Positions 52,929 to 60,757 of a DNA stretch of 64,000 nucleotides are shown one piece after another. The first letter of the stretch is position 1, and each line of letters starts with the position of its first letter. Where the stretch lies: assembly GCF_017573505.1 (NCBI RefSeq), contig NZ_JAGEOJ010000015.1, positions 248,001-312,000 of the forward strand, in the 5' to 3' direction. A program made the position numbers and the translations under genes. The notes below the pieces were generated by a model. It was not told where the DNA came from. It was given only the letters and a program-made list of their open reading frames with translations, and ran no database searches. Source of the stretch: Actinomadura barringtoniae. Its GTDB lineage: Bacteria > Actinomycetota > Actinomycetes > Streptosporangiales > Streptosporangiaceae.

Positions 52929-52962
52929 CGAGCCCGCCGTCTCGTTACAGACGGCGGGCTCG
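52929..52962. terminator. terminator between rplQ and truA
   Basis: A perfect 14-bp stem (52929-52942 with 52949-52962) and 6-nt loop; the minus strand continues ATCTTTG. It should end the rpoA-rplQ transcript before truA. The rest of the 318-bp gap between the two genes (52787-53104) holds nothing else recognised. Confidence 0.85.
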
Positions 52963-53104
52963 TCTATGTCGCCCAGAGAATGCGGATCGTCCTACCCCCG
53001 CATGCGCGAGGAGCAACCGCCGTTCCGATACGGGACCGCGGGGCTGATCGGATCACCCCCACCCAGGTGGGGAGCAGCCATGACGACCTGCATGCTTTCG
53101 GGAC

Positions 53105-53635
53105 TTACTCGGCCTTGCCCTCGGCGTCGGCCTTGGCGTCGGCCTTGGCGGTGTCGACCTTGTCCTCGGCCGGAGCGTCCACCGCGTCGTCGGCGGGGAG
53201 CTCGGCGACCTCCTCGGCCGGGGCCGGGGCGGCAGCGGCGGCCGGAGCGGCCGCGCGGGAACCGGTGGACGCCGACAGCGGCTCCTGCACCAGCTCGATC
53301 ACGGCCATGGGCGCGTTGTCGCCCTTGCGCGGGCCGAGCTTGGTGATGCGGGTGTAGCCGCCGGGACGGTTCTCGAACTTCGGCGCGATCTCGGTGAAGA
53401 GCTCGTGCAGAACGCTCTTGTCGCGGATCGTCTTGGCCACCAGGCGACGGTTGTGCAGGTCGCCCTTCTTGGCCTTGGTGATCAGCTTCTCCGCCAGCGG
53501 GCGGACTCGCCGTGCCTTGGCCTCGGTGGTGGTGATGCGGCCGTGCTCGAAAAGCGACGTGGCCAGGTTGGCCAGGATCAGCTTCTGGTGCGCGGCGCCG
53601 CCGCCGAGGCGGGCGCCCTTGGTGGGCTGAGGCAT
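53105..53635 (-). CDS. rplQ: 50S ribosomal protein bL17
   Basis: A 176-residue protein. The core (residues 1-118) begins MPQPTKGARLGGGAAHQK and contains ITTTEAKARRVRPLAEKLIT and GGYTRI. A 55-residue Ala/Asp/Glu-rich C-terminal extension with AEDKVDTAKADAKADAEGKA repeats follows; actinobacterial L17 proteins often carry such tails. Last gene of the rpsM-rpsK-rpsD-rpoA-rplQ series, separated from rpoA by 200 bp with a hairpin. Confidence 0.97.
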   Translation of the reverse strand: MPQPTKGARLGGGAAHQKLILANLATSLFEHGRITTTEAKARRVRPLAEKLITKAKKGDLHNRRLVAKTIRDKSVLHELFTEIAPKFENRPGGYTRITKLGPRKGDNAPMAVIELVQEPLSASTGSRAAAPAAAAAPAPAEEVAELPADDAVDAPAEDKVDTAKADAKADAEGKAE

Positions 53636-53653
53636 GGTGTCTTCCTTCCTGCA

Positions 53654-53715
53654 CCGGCCGTATCAGGTACCGGTGTCAGCTCAGTTCCGCGCCGGCCGTA
53701 CGAGGTACCGGCGTC
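53654..53715. repeat. 24-bp direct repeat between rpoA and rplQ
   Basis: CCGGCCGTA, two variable bases, AGGTACCGG, then GTC: two copies at 53654 and 53692, 38 bp apart, differing at a few positions. Both lie upstream of rplQ on the minus strand. Confidence 0.65.
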
Positions 53716-53730
53716 GGCCGTACCCGCCCC

Positions 53731-53756
53731 GCCGGCCGGAGGGATCTCCGGCCGGC
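53731..53756. other. intercistronic hairpin between rpoA and rplQ
   Basis: Perfect 11-bp stem (53731-53741 with 53746-53756) and a 4-nt GGAT loop, upstream of rplQ. No T-run, so it may set relative transcript levels or be an RNA processing site. Confidence 0.6.
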
Positions 53757-53820
53757 GAAGCGGGCCTGACGTTGGTTCACAGAGGTGAAGCTGGTCTTGC
53801 GGGTGAAGCGGTGACGCGAG

Positions 53821-53845
53821 TCAGTACTGCCTTGATCAGTACTGC
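53821..53845. repeat. rpoA 3'-end duplication
   Basis: TCAGTACTGC occurs at 53821 and 53836, 15 bp apart. On the minus strand both read GCAGTACTGA; the 53836 copy is the rpoA end (Gln-Tyr-stop) and the other repeats it with an in-frame second TGA. Confidence 0.75.
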
Positions 53846-54849
53846 TCGGTCTCGGCGTACGACTGGTCGTCGTCGCCGTAGTTGTCGGCGGCTGCGCTCG
53901 GGTCGAACCCGGGCGGGGAGTCCTTGAGGGAGAGGCCCATGTCGTTGAGCTTCTGCTTGACCTCTTCGATGGACTTGGCGCCGAAATTCCTTATATCCAG
54001 AAGGTCCTGCTCGCTGCGGGCGACCAACTCGCCCACAGAGTGGATGCCCTCGCGCTTGAGGCAGTTGTAGGACCGCACCGTGAGGTTGAGCTCCTCGATG
54101 GGCAGCGCCAGGTCCGCCGCGAGCGCGGCGTCCGTCGGCGACGGGCCCATGTCGATGCCCTCGGCCTCGACGTTGAGCTCCCGGGCCAGCCCGAACAGCT
54201 CGACGAGCGTCTTGCCGGCGGAGGCGACCGCGTCGCGCGGCAGCATCGCCTGCTTGGTCTCGACGTCGAGGATGAGGCGGTCGAAGTCGGTGCGCTGCTC
54301 GACTCGGGTCGCCTCGACCTTGTAGGTGACCTTGAGCACGGGCGAGTAGATGGAGTCGATCGGAATACGACCGATCTCCTGGCCCGGCTGCTTGTTCTGG
54401 GCGGCGGAGACGTAGCCGCGGCCGCGCTCGACCGTGAGCTCCATCTCCAGCTTGGCCTTGTTGTTGAGCGTGGCGATGTGCAGGTCCGGGTTGTGGACCT
54501 CCACGCCCGCCGGCGGCGCGATGTCGGCCGCGGTGACCTCACCGGGTCCCTGCTTGCGCAGGTACATGACCACGGGCTCGTCGTGCTCGGAGGAGACGAC
54601 CAGCTCCTTGAGGTTCAGGATGATGTCGGTGACATCCTCCTTGACCCCGGGAACGGTCGAGAACTCGTGCAGGACGCCCTCGATGCGGATGCTGGTGACG
54701 GCCGCGCCGGGGATCGAGGAGAGCAGGGTACGGCGGAGCGAGTTGCCGATCGTGTAGCCGAAGCCAGGCTCCAGCGGCTCGATCGTGAACCGCGACCGGT
54801 ACTCGTCGACCTGCTCTTCTGTGAGAGTTGGACGCTGAGCGATGAGCAT
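53836..54849 (-). CDS. rpoA: DNA-directed RNA polymerase subunit alpha
   Basis: A 337-residue subunit. The N-terminal assembly domain (residues 1-230) begins MLIAQRPTLTEEQVDEYRSR and has GFGYTIGNSLRRTLL and VSSEHDEP. The C-terminal DNA/regulator-binding domain (about 250-320) has LTVRSYNCLKREGIHSVGEL and FGAKSIEEVKQKL. The final acidic tail ends AETEQY. Part of the alpha cluster. Confidence 0.98.
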   Translation of the reverse strand: MLIAQRPTLTEEQVDEYRSRFTIEPLEPGFGYTIGNSLRRTLLSSIPGAAVTSIRIEGVLHEFSTVPGVKEDVTDIILNLKELVVSSEHDEPVVMYLRKQGPGEVTAADIAPPAGVEVHNPDLHIATLNNKAKLEMELTVERGRGYVSAAQNKQPGQEIGRIPIDSIYSPVLKVTYKVEATRVEQRTDFDRLILDVETKQAMLPRDAVASAGKTLVELFGLARELNVEAEGIDMGPSPTDAALAADLALPIEELNLTVRSYNCLKREGIHSVGELVARSEQDLLDIRNFGAKSIEEVKQKLNDMGLSLKDSPPGFDPSAAADNYGDDDQSYAETEQY

Positions 54850-54987
54850 GGGTGTTCCTTCTTCCCGCGGTGCCCGCTATTTGACACCACGTTCTAGATA
54901 CTTCCCCGTTTCGCCGGGATCCCACCGAATCGGATGAATCGGGAGGATCCCGGCGAACACCGAGCATGTACCCAGAGTAGTCGGTGA

Positions 54988-55617
54988 CTACTTCGAGTAG
55001 AGCTCGACGATGAGCTGCTCCTGGACCGGGGCATCGATCTGCTGCCGGACCGGGAGGGAGTGCACGAGGATGCGCATGGCGCCCTCGGTCACGACGCCGA
55101 GCCACGCCGGCACCTGACGCTCGCCGGCCTCCGCGCGGGCGACCACGAACGGGGTCATCTCCAGCGACTTGGCGCGGACGGCGACGATGTCGGCCTCGCT
55201 GACCAGGAACGACGGGATGTCGACCTTGGTGCCGTTGACCATGAAGTGGCCGTGGCGGATCAGCTGGCGGGCAGCGTCGCGCGACTTGGCGAAGCCGGCC
55301 CGGTAGACGACGTTGTCGAGACGGCGCTCGAGCAGGCTGAGCAGGTTCTCACCCGTCTTGCCGCCCTGGCGGTTGGCCTCGACGTAGTAGTTGTGGAACT
55401 GCTTCTCCAGCACGCCGTAGATGCGGCGGGCCTTCTGCTTCTCACGAAGCTGCAGCAGGTACTCGGTCTCCTTCGGCCGGCCGCGACCGTGCTCACCCGG
55501 GGGGTAAGGACGGATCTCGATCGGGCACTTGGGGCCCTCGCACTTGCTGCCCTTGAGGAACAGCTTCATCTTCTCGCGGCGGCAAAGCTTGCAGTCCGCG
55601 CCTGTGTAACGAGCCAT
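54988..55617 (-). CDS. rpsD: 30S ribosomal protein uS4
   Basis: A 209-residue protein nucleating 16S rRNA assembly. It starts MARYTGADCKLCRREK and keeps four cysteines (CKLC, CEGPKC), the zinc-binding form. The S4 RNA-binding domain shows LIRHGHFMVNGTKVDIPS. The stop lies next to a small inverted repeat. Located between rpoA and rpsK. Confidence 0.98.
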   Translation of the reverse strand: MARYTGADCKLCRREKMKLFLKGSKCEGPKCPIEIRPYPPGEHGRGRPKETEYLLQLREKQKARRIYGVLEKQFHNYYVEANRQGGKTGENLLSLLERRLDNVVYRAGFAKSRDAARQLIRHGHFMVNGTKVDIPSFLVSEADIVAVRAKSLEMTPFVVARAEAGERQVPAWLGVVTEGAMRILVHSLPVRQQIDAPVQEQLIVELYSK

Positions 55618-55638
55618 TGTTCTCTAGTCTCCTCGGCC

Positions 55639-56040
55639 TCAGACCCGGCGGCGCTTCGGCGGGCGGCAGCCGTTGTGCGGAACGGGCGTGACGTCCTGGA
55701 TCGAGCCCACCTCGAGGCCGGTCGCCTGCAGCGACCGGATGGCGGTCTCGCGGCCCGAACCCGGGCCCTTCACGAAGACGTCGACCTTCCGCATGCCGTG
55801 CTCCATGGCGCGGCGGGCGGCGGACTCGGCGGCCTGCTGGGCGGCGAACGGGGTGGACTTGCGCGAGCCCTTGAAGCCCACGTGCCCCGACGACGCCCAG
55901 GAGATCACGTTCCCGTTGGGGTCGGTGATGGAGACGATCGTGTTGTTGAACGTGCTCTTGATGTGAGCGTGCCCGTGGGCGACGTTCTTCTTTTCCTTGC
56001 GGCGCACCTTCTTGGCGCCGACCCTGCTCTTAGGAGGCAT
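55639..56040 (-). CDS. rpsK: 30S ribosomal protein uS11
   Basis: A 133-residue platform protein with HIKSTFNNTIVSITDPNGN, WASSGHVGFKGSRKSTPFAAQQAA and the C-terminal DVTPVPHNGCRPPKRRRV. Starts MPPKSRVGAKKVRRKEKK. 22 bp upstream of rpsD and 57 bp downstream of rpsM. Confidence 0.98.
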   Translation of the reverse strand: MPPKSRVGAKKVRRKEKKNVAHGHAHIKSTFNNTIVSITDPNGNVISWASSGHVGFKGSRKSTPFAAQQAAESAARRAMEHGMRKVDVFVKGPGSGRETAIRSLQATGLEVGSIQDVTPVPHNGCRPPKRRRV

Positions 56041-56096
56041 CTGCTCTCTCTACTCTGAGGTCATCGATCCGCGTTCAGACCGAAGGTCCGTGCGGA

Positions 56097-56477
56097 CTAC
56101 TTCTTGCCGGCCTTCTTCTTGCCGGCCACGGTCTTCTTCTTGCCCTTGCGGGTACGCGCGTTGGTCTGCGTGCGCTGACCGTGCACGGGGAGACCGCGGC
56201 GGTGCCGGATCCCCTGGTAGCTACCGATCTCGATCTTGCGGCGGATGTCCGCCTGGACCTCGCGTCGGAGGTCACCCTCGATCTTGTAGTTGGCCTCGAT
56301 CCAGTCGCGGAGCTTGACCAGCTCGTCGTCGCCGAGCTGGTGGACCCGCAGATCGGGGTTCACCTCGGTGGCCTTGAGGGTCTCCTTGGCACGGGTGCGG
56401 CCGATGCCGAAGACGTAGGTGAGAGCGATCTCGATGCGCTTGTCGCGCGGGAGATCGACGCCGAGGAGGCGTGCCAT
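56097..56477 (-). CDS. rpsM: 30S ribosomal protein uS13
   Basis: A 126-residue head protein near the A/P tRNAs. MARLLGVDLPRDKRIEIALTYVFGIG opens it; GIRHRRGLPVHGQRTQTNARTRKG is the signature; the Lys-rich end KKKTVAGKKKAGKK contacts tRNA. A 248-bp gap without a recognised gene separates it from rpmJ upstream. Confidence 0.98.
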   Translation of the reverse strand: MARLLGVDLPRDKRIEIALTYVFGIGRTRAKETLKATEVNPDLRVHQLGDDELVKLRDWIEANYKIEGDLRREVQADIRRKIEIGSYQGIRHRRGLPVHGQRTQTNARTRKGKKKTVAGKKKAGKK

Positions 56478-56725
56478 CGTGGGCAGTTCCCTTCATTTCG
56501 CGGAGGTGTCGACGCATTCGCGGATCCGCTCTCACCCTGCCCGGGTGGCGGCCTCGGCCTCCGTCGGTCCGAGGGTGGGTGCCCCTTCACACACTGCTGC
56601 CGTACGACCCGATCTTGCGATCAGAGTGCGTACGGCCTCTGTGTGCTCAGAGCTTGCGATGCGCTGGATTCAGTTGTGCGTCAGAACGCGGCTGCGAACA
56701 GAACGCGCGGTCTGGCGCTGCCGCG

Positions 56726-56839
56726 TCAGCCCTGACGCTGCTTGTGGCGCGGGTCGCTGCAGATGACCATGACCCGGCCGTGCCGCCGAATGACGCGGCA
56801 CTTGTTGCAGATCTTCTTGACGCTCGGCTTGACCTTCAC
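56726..56839 (-). CDS. rpmJ: 50S ribosomal protein bL36
   Basis: A 37-codon gene reading MKVKPSVKKICNKCRVIR at the start and ending DPRHKQRQG. The CxxC, a later Cys and His form the zinc site of the canonical L36. It starts with GTG at 56839 and ends at TGA 56726. Lies between infA and rpsM as usual. Confidence 0.96.
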   Translation of the reverse strand: MKVKPSVKKICNKCRVIRRHGRVMVICSDPRHKQRQG

Positions 56840-56906
56840 TGGGTCTCCTAGAGGTTCAGGGTCACCCTCACGCCGCCACGCATGAGAGAGGCAACCCCAG
56901 TGATCA

Positions 56907-57128
56907 TTACTTGTAGCGGTAGACGATCCGGCCGCGCGTGAGGTCGTAGGGGCTCAGCTCCACGACGACCCGGTCGTCCGGCAGGATCCGGATGTAGTGC
57001 ATCCGCATCTTGCCGCTGATGTGGGCGAGAACCTTGTGCCCGTTATCGAGTTCGACCCGGAACATGGCGTTCGGGAGAGACTCGATGACGACGCCCTCGA
57101 TCTCGATGGCCCCTTCTTTCTTGGCCAT
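56907..57128 (-). CDS. infA: translation initiation factor IF-1
   Basis: A 73-residue OB-fold protein binding the ribosomal A site during initiation. MAKKEGAIEIEGVVIESLPNAMF, VLAHISGKMRMHYIRILPDD and the end GRIVYRYK are diagnostic. First gene of the cluster; a promoter candidate lies 140-170 bp upstream. Confidence 0.98.
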   Translation of the reverse strand: MAKKEGAIEIEGVVIESLPNAMFRVELDNGHKVLAHISGKMRMHYIRILPDDRVVVELSPYDLTRGRIVYRYK

Positions 57129-57266
57129 GTCCTCCGCGCTTCGCTGATCGGCTCATTGGACTCGGTCCGAGAATCTCCGGGAAGGAGCAACCGGCCGCAC
57201 CCGTGCCACGCCCCCGGAAAGGGAATCGGGCTGGGATGAAGGCGGCCGACAGCGGACCGACATAGG

Positions 57267-57296
57267 AGTCTACGTCACGCGGCCGCCGAATGTGAA
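57267..57296 (-). promoter_or_regulatory. candidate infA promoter
   Basis: On the minus strand TTCACA (57291-57296) and TAGACT (57267-57272) are separated by 18 bp, resembling a sigma-70-type -35/-10 pair, 139 bp before the infA start. Confidence 0.4.
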
Positions 57297-57393
57297 ATTC
57301 ACGCAGGATCGGAGGCCGGAGACTGCTCCCGAGTCAAGCATACAGCGCCCGCGCGTTGTACCTTTCCAGGAGAGATGACAGAGGAGGATCAGC

Positions 57394-57942
57394 ATGCCGA
57401 GCTATGACTTCGCGCTGATCCTCAGCCGTCCGTTCTACGAGGACGAACTCGATCCGCTCTTCGACCGGACGTACGGGCACGTCACCGTCTCGATCATCAG
57501 TGAGCCGCATCACGCCGAACGGCCGGGGAACGCCTCCTGCAGCTGGCAGGGCCCCAGCCTGGCCGCGGCGATCATGGACGTGGTGGCGCACGTCGAGGCC
57601 AGCGCGATGGACGTACGGGTGCACCGGGTCGAGGCCGACCCGCTCCTCACCATCCGCGACATCGCCGAGCGGGTGGGCCGCAGCACCGACTCCGTACGGC
57701 TGGCGATCACCGGCTCGCGCGGCCAGGGCGGCTTCCCGGCCTCCGAGCTCTCCTCGGCCGGCCACCGCCTGTGGCGCTGGTCCAAGGTGGCCGCCTGGTA
57801 CGACCTGGACGACCCGCAGCTCCGCGAGGCCCGTCCCACCGCCCGTGCGATCAACGGCTGGCTGGCCCTGCGCGAGGTCGTCCCCGACGTAGCCCCCGCC
57901 CCCGAGGCCATCACCAACGCCCTCTCCGCCGTAGTCGCATAA
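57394..57942 (+). CDS. helix-turn-helix protein of unknown function
   Basis: A 182-residue protein. The N-terminal half is an alpha/beta region (YDFALILSRPFYEDEL). Residues 85-130 contain LTIRDIAERVGRSTDSVRLAITG, a MerR/Xre-like helix-turn-helix, followed by GGFPASE and LWRWSKVAAWYDL, the excisionase-like wing. GAGGAGG precedes the ATG. Divergent from infA and convergent with the sortase gene, with the 63-bp palindrome between. The DNA target is unknown. Confidence 0.7.
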   Translation: MPSYDFALILSRPFYEDELDPLFDRTYGHVTVSIISEPHHAERPGNASCSWQGPSLAAAIMDVVAHVEASAMDVRVHRVEADPLLTIRDIAERVGRSTDSVRLAITGSRGQGGFPASELSSAGHRLWRWSKVAAWYDLDDPQLREARPTARAINGWLALREVVPDVAPAPEAITNALSAVVA

Positions 57943-57945
57943 CCG

Positions 57946-58008
57946 CGCCGATCTTGCTCTCATGGCCCTTTGCGGGCCCCGGCAAGGGCGCTGAGAGCAA
58001 GATCGGCG
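57946..58008. repeat. 63-bp palindromic element, copy 2
   Basis: Arms 57946-57970 and 57984-58008 pair at 23 of 25 positions around a 13-nt loop. The right arm is identical to that of the 19941-20003 copy; the left arm differs only where two bases changed. It lies 4 bp after the HTH gene stop and 6 bp before the sortase stop. Confidence 0.9.
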
Positions 58009-58014
58009 TATTTG

Positions 58015-58716
58015 CTAGGCCTTGAGCAGGTCGGACAGGCGGTAGGCGGCGGCGAACGTGCCGTACAGGATCAGGTTGTCGGTGTAGGCGTGCCTGGCGT
58101 CGTCGTAGCGTCCGGCGCAGGTGACGAGGCGGAGCTCCGGGCCGCCGGTGCCCGCCAGCACGCGCCGTTCCGGGAACTTCTCCTTCGGGACCTCCTCGGA
58201 CGAGGTGATCCTGAACACCGCGACGGTCTCGTCGGCGCGGACGACCCCGACGATGTCACCGGCCTTGAGCTCCTTGAGGCGGGCGAAGACGGCCGGGGCG
58301 GTCCTGGTGTCCAGATGTCCGACGATCACGGCCGTGCCCGGCTCCCCCGGGCTCGCCCCGGCGCCGTACCAGCCCGCGAGGTTGTGCTCGTCCACGGGCG
58401 GGGCCTCGATCGAGCCGTCGTGGCCCCGCCCGACCTCGGTCAGCGGCGCGTTCACGTTGATCTTGGGGATGGCGATCGCGGTGGGCGTGTAGCGGCCGAG
58501 GGAGGCCTGGAGCGGGGTCGGCCGTCCGGCCTCGGCGCCCGGGGCCGCGGGGTCCTGGCCGCCCGCGGCGGGGCCCGCGATGGCGGGCAGCGCCAGCTCG
58601 GGCCCGGGACGATGCCCGGTGTCGTGGCGCAGCGCGCAGCCCGTCACGACCTGCGACAGCCCCACGGCCGCGACGACCGTGCAGCGGCCGTACCGCCGCC
58701 TCCTGCGCTCATGCAC
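58015..58716 (-). CDS. class F sortase
   Basis: A 233-residue membrane-anchored transpeptidase. A short N-terminal hydrophobic segment (about 14-30) leads to the sortase domain: AIAIPKINVNAPLTEVG, the catalytic His in VGHLDT and Cys in LVTCAG. Class F enzymes are frequent in actinobacteria and often accept altered LPxTG signals. GTG start; it overlaps the preceding gene by eight bases, so the pair is co-transcribed. It ends just before the palindromic element. Confidence 0.88.
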   Translation of the reverse strand: MHERRRRRYGRCTVVAAVGLSQVVTGCALRHDTGHRPGPELALPAIAGPAAGGQDPAAPGAEAGRPTPLQASLGRYTPTAIAIPKINVNAPLTEVGRGHDGSIEAPPVDEHNLAGWYGAGASPGEPGTAVIVGHLDTRTAPAVFARLKELKAGDIVGVVRADETVAVFRITSSEEVPKEKFPERRVLAGTGGPELRLVTCAGRYDDARHAYTDNLILYGTFAAAYRLSDLLKA

Positions 58717-59257
58717 GATTGCGTCGACTCCTCCACAGGGTGAATCCGGTCCCGGCGACCAGCACCAGGCTCGCCCCGATAGTGATCAGCAGGCCCCAGC
58801 TGTCCTTGGGCGCGGTCGCGTTCGCCTTCGCGGCGTGGGCCAGGCCGCCGGCGCGCGTCCCGGCGTGCGCGAGGCCGCCGCCCCCGGTGTGCGGGCCCGG
58901 GTTGGGCTCCGAGCCGTCCGAAACCTCCAGCTGTCCGGTGAACTGCTGGCCGCCCTGGCACTCCACGAGGACGTCGTACGGGCCGGGCGTCGTGCCCATC
59001 GCGATGTCGGCCGTTCCCACCGGTCCCCGCCCGGCGCCGGCGTTGGAAGTCAGCGGAACGTCGGCGGCGGCGAACGCGCCGGAATTGGCCTTGGCGGGGT
59101 CCACGCACGAGTCGGGTGCGGTCAGGGTCACGCTTCCGCCGGGCGCCACCTTGTACGGTTCGATGTCCACGTCGTCGGCGTACGCCATCGGCCCGACGGC
59201 GAACAGGGCGACACCGGTCAACGCGGCGGCGCAGGTAGTCGATATTCTGCGGATCAT
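58709..59257 (-). CDS. secreted protein with C-terminal membrane anchor, paired with sortase
   Basis: A 182-residue protein with a signal peptide (1-27), an extracellular domain with two cysteines (SCVDP, VECQGG) and an Ala/Gly linker repeating GGLAHAG, then a transmembrane helix at about 153-175 and a tail of RSRRNRA. That end resembles a sortase cell-wall sorting signal, but no LPxTG-like box is clear. Operon position with the sortase suggests substrate or accessory role. Confidence 0.72.
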   Translation of the reverse strand: MIRRISTTCAAALTGVALFAVGPMAYADDVDIEPYKVAPGGSVTLTAPDSCVDPAKANSGAFAAADVPLTSNAGAGRGPVGTADIAMGTTPGPYDVLVECQGGQQFTGQLEVSDGSEPNPGPHTGGGGLAHAGTRAGGLAHAAKANATAPKDSWGLLITIGASLVLVAGTGFTLWRSRRNRA

Positions 59258-59451
59258 CGGTTCCCCCGGGTCGGCCCCGCCGAGATGCGGAGCCCATGAT
59301 CTTCTTGTCCCCGCGCCAAGTCGACAGCGCGGTCAATCGGACGCAAAGATCGTTCCAGTACTCCGGCCGAACGCGCGGGCCTGCGGAGTACGACTCCCCA
59401 GGTGCGTCGCCCGAGGGGCCGTGGTGTGCTTGACCTAGGGGGAGGGGATCA

Positions 59452-60264
59452 ATGGCGATCATCGCGCAGCTCAGCGACATCCATCTCGCCGCCGGAGGCG
59501 ACGGCGAGGTCGACGACAACTCCGGCCCGGTGCGTGCCCTGCGGGCGGCCGTGTCGAGCCTCCTGGCGCTTCCCGCCCGCCCGGACGCCGTGGTCCTCAC
59601 CGGCGACCTGGCCGACGGCGGCCGTCCCGCCGAGTACGCCCGGCTGCACGCGCTGCTCTCGCCGCTGCCGATGGCGATCTACCCGCTGCCCGGCAACCAC
59701 GACGACCGCGACGCGCTGCGCGCCGCGTTCAAGGACCACCCGGCCGTCTTCAACACCGGCCGGACGCCGCAGGCACCGATCCAGTACGCGGTGGACGTCG
59801 CCGGGACCCGGCTGGTCTGCTGCGACACCACGGTCTCCGGCAAGCCCCACGGCGAGATGGACACCGAACGCCTCGACTGGCTCGACCTGACCCTCGCCGC
59901 CGCCCCGGACACCCCCACGGTGGTCGCCACGCACCACCCGCCGTACCGCATCGGCATCCGCTTCATCGACGACATGCGCTTCACCGAGACCGGCCGCTTC
60001 CGCGAGATCGTCGAGCGACACCCGCAGGTGGTTCGCGTGATCAGCGGGCATGTGCACCGCGGCTCGGTCGGCTCGCTCGGCCGTACGGTCAGCACGACCT
60101 GCCCGAGCACCTACCGGCAGCTGTTCCTGGATCTCACCAAGCCGGGACGCGCGGCCGTGACGGGAGAGCCCGCGGGCTTCGCCGTGCACCTGATCGAGGA
60201 CGGCGTCGCCACCACGCACTTCGTGCCGACGGGCAACTACCGCCCCCTGATGGAGGTCGAGTAA
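59452..60264 (+). CDS. calcineurin-like metallophosphoesterase, CpdA-like
   Basis: A 270-residue phosphodiesterase of the cyclic-nucleotide/Icc type. Metal-binding motifs are LSDIHLA, LTGDLADGG, LPGNHDD, THHPPY and ISGHVHRG, in order. It probably hydrolyses cAMP or a similar nucleotide. A possible link with the cyclase-like protein 30 kb away is speculative. GGGGAGGGGATCA precedes the ATG. Apparently monocistronic. Confidence 0.88.
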   Translation: MAIIAQLSDIHLAAGGDGEVDDNSGPVRALRAAVSSLLALPARPDAVVLTGDLADGGRPAEYARLHALLSPLPMAIYPLPGNHDDRDALRAAFKDHPAVFNTGRTPQAPIQYAVDVAGTRLVCCDTTVSGKPHGEMDTERLDWLDLTLAAAPDTPTVVATHHPPYRIGIRFIDDMRFTETGRFREIVERHPQVVRVISGHVHRGSVGSLGRTVSTTCPSTYRQLFLDLTKPGRAAVTGEPAGFAVHLIEDGVATTHFVPTGNYRPLMEVE

Positions 60265-60283
60265 ACCCCGGAGGGAGCGGGGG

Positions 60284-60724
60284 TCAGCGGCGCTTGGGGC
60301 CCATGATCGTGTTGAGCAGGACCAGAACGCCCCAGGGGCCGGCGACCCACAGGAACCACGGGTAGGTGGCGCCGCTCGTCACCGCGACGATCGCCCACAC
60401 CATGAAGCACATCGCGCTGACCGAGGCCCAGCTCCCCCAGGCCGCCGCCGCGCCGTACTTGTGCAGGTCCTTGGAGTGGCCGCTGGTCGCCGGGGGCGTG
60501 CCGGTCTTCTGCGTGGCCGGGATCGGGTGAACGTGCAGGTCCTCTTCGGGGAGGTCCGCCGTCACGATCTGGAGGTCCCCGATGGTCTTGGCCGCGTACG
60601 TGGCGTCGAGCCGCTCCTGCAGCTCGTCCATGGTGATGCGGCCCTCGGCGCTGTGCTCGCGCAGGGCGGCGGCCACGCGATCCCGGTCGGCGTCGGAGGC
60701 CCGGATGTCAGGATTCTGCGGCAT
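60284..60724 (-). CDS. DUF1707 domain membrane protein
   Basis: A 146-residue protein. Residues 7-60 are the DUF1707 domain (IRASDADRDRVAAALREHSAEGRITMDELQERL), seen in small actinobacterial regulatory-like proteins. Two hydrophobic segments (about 92-115 and 120-138) form a 2TM region. No known role. Convergent with the phosphoesterase gene by 19 bp. Confidence 0.88.
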   Translation of the reverse strand: MPQNPDIRASDADRDRVAAALREHSAEGRITMDELQERLDATYAAKTIGDLQIVTADLPEEDLHVHPIPATQKTGTPPATSGHSKDLHKYGAAAAWGSWASVSAMCFMVWAIVAVTSGATYPWFLWVAGPWGVLVLLNTIMGPKRR

Positions 60725-60757
60725 GCCCCGCCCCTTCGTGATTCCCAGTGAAAGAGC

